Positions 63,806 to 64,000 of a stretch of DNA of 64,000 nt are shown here, piece after piece. The stretch comes from Streptomyces sp. WMMB 322 (GTDB lineage: Bacteria > Actinomycetota > Actinomycetes > Streptomycetales > Streptomycetaceae). Position 1 is the first letter of the stretch; the number at the start of each line of letters is the position of its first letter. Location: the NCBI RefSeq assembly GCF_900090145.1, contig NZ_FMHI01000002.1, positions 310,001-374,000 of the forward strand, written 5' to 3'. The notes beneath the pieces are model-generated. The model saw only the letters and a program-made list of their open reading frames with translations. It was not told the DNA's origin and did no database searches. A program made the position numbers and the translations under genes.

Positions 63806-64000
63806 GTGACCCGCAACCTCCTGATCATCGCCAATGACCCGCCCTACGGAACCGAGCGCTCCTGGAACGCCATCCGGGTTGCCGGCGCTCTCGCCCGTCG
63901 CCCGGAAGTCGAAGTCCGGATCTTCCTGCTCGGCGACGCCGTCGGCTGCGCGGTACGGGGCCAGAAGGTGCCCGACGGCCACTACCATCTCGACCGGATG
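63806..64000 (+). CDS. DsrE/DsrF-like protein, N-terminal part, cut by window edge
   Basis: 65 codons: NLLIIANDPPYGTERSWNAIRVAGALARR, then VEVRIFLLGDAVGCAVRGQKVP, the DsrE fold with a Cys at the expected active place. DsrE proteins handle sulfur or act as small accessory oxidoreductases. GTG start after GGAGGA. Confidence 0.8.
   Translation, partial: MTRNLLIIANDPPYGTERSWNAIRVAGALARRPEVEVRIFLLGDAVGCAVRGQKVPDGHYHLDRM

Overview
The window is high-GC actinobacterial chromosome, almost certainly from a Streptomyces. Codon use is strongly GC-biased. GTG starts and GTGA/ATGA gene overlaps are common. The gene order from a membrane Ser/Thr kinase through cyclophilin, rhomboid, crgA, a DUF881 protein, a pabA/trpG-like amidotransferase, two class E sortases, pknB, pbpA, a rodA/ftsW gene, pstP, fhaB and fhaA matches the conserved oriC-proximal block I know from Streptomyces coelicolor (about SCO3860 down to SCO3843). 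A cluster of DnaA boxes between the rhomboid gene and crgA fits an origin-proximal position. Organism and synteny are inferred from memory; no search was run.

Layout. Bases 1-28200 are the core block: a cut-off hemC-like gene, small conserved proteins, two sister secreted/anchored proteins (one with a von Willebrand A domain), a Ser/Thr kinase, tRNA-Ala(TGC), photolyase, an MMPL exporter, cyclophilin, rhomboid protease, crgA, the sortase pair, and the pknB/pbpA/rodA/pstP/fhaB/fhaA cluster that couples phosphorylation to wall growth and division. The block ends in tRNA-Leu(CAG).

Bases about 28200-51490 look like a genomic island at tRNA-Leu. The roughly 109 bp just 3' of the tRNA are repeated, diverged, at 51385-51493. 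Inside are a degenerate tyrosine-recombinase-like protein coupled to a DDE-transposase-like protein, a small HTH protein, three regulator-plus-target cassettes (TetR/DHA2 exporter, MarR/Bcr-CflA exporter, TetR/ABM-like protein), an MFS permease with a spermidine-synthase-like enzyme, a MerR regulon (SulP transporter, DUF2795 protein, release factor 3 and two MerR proteins, joined by four ACTCT-N11-AGAGT operators), a TniQ-family protein, a NUDIX-like protein and an AIPR phage-defence protein. The recombinase-like gene and the NUDIX-like gene, 17.6 kb apart, share a compact 5' leader: an ATTCGAAT palindrome overlapping by one base a hairpin that holds the ribosome-binding site, followed at once by the start codon. 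The two hairpins show a compensating base-pair change.

Bases about 51495-64000 hold a truncated kinase pseudogene, a methyltransferase/DUF4396 pair around a CsoR-like operator, and an arsenic resistance cluster: MFS permease, ArsI/CadI, two ArsO-like flavoproteins and another FAD oxidoreductase-type protein, three ArsR regulators, an ArsM methyltransferase fused to a GNAT acetyltransferase, an Acr3 efflux pump and ArsC arsenate reductase. PadR, a decayed MFS fragment and a DsrE-like gene cut by the window edge close the window. Together the arsenic genes would reduce arsenate, export or methylate arsenite, cleave organoarsenicals and possibly acetylate arsinothricin-like compounds.
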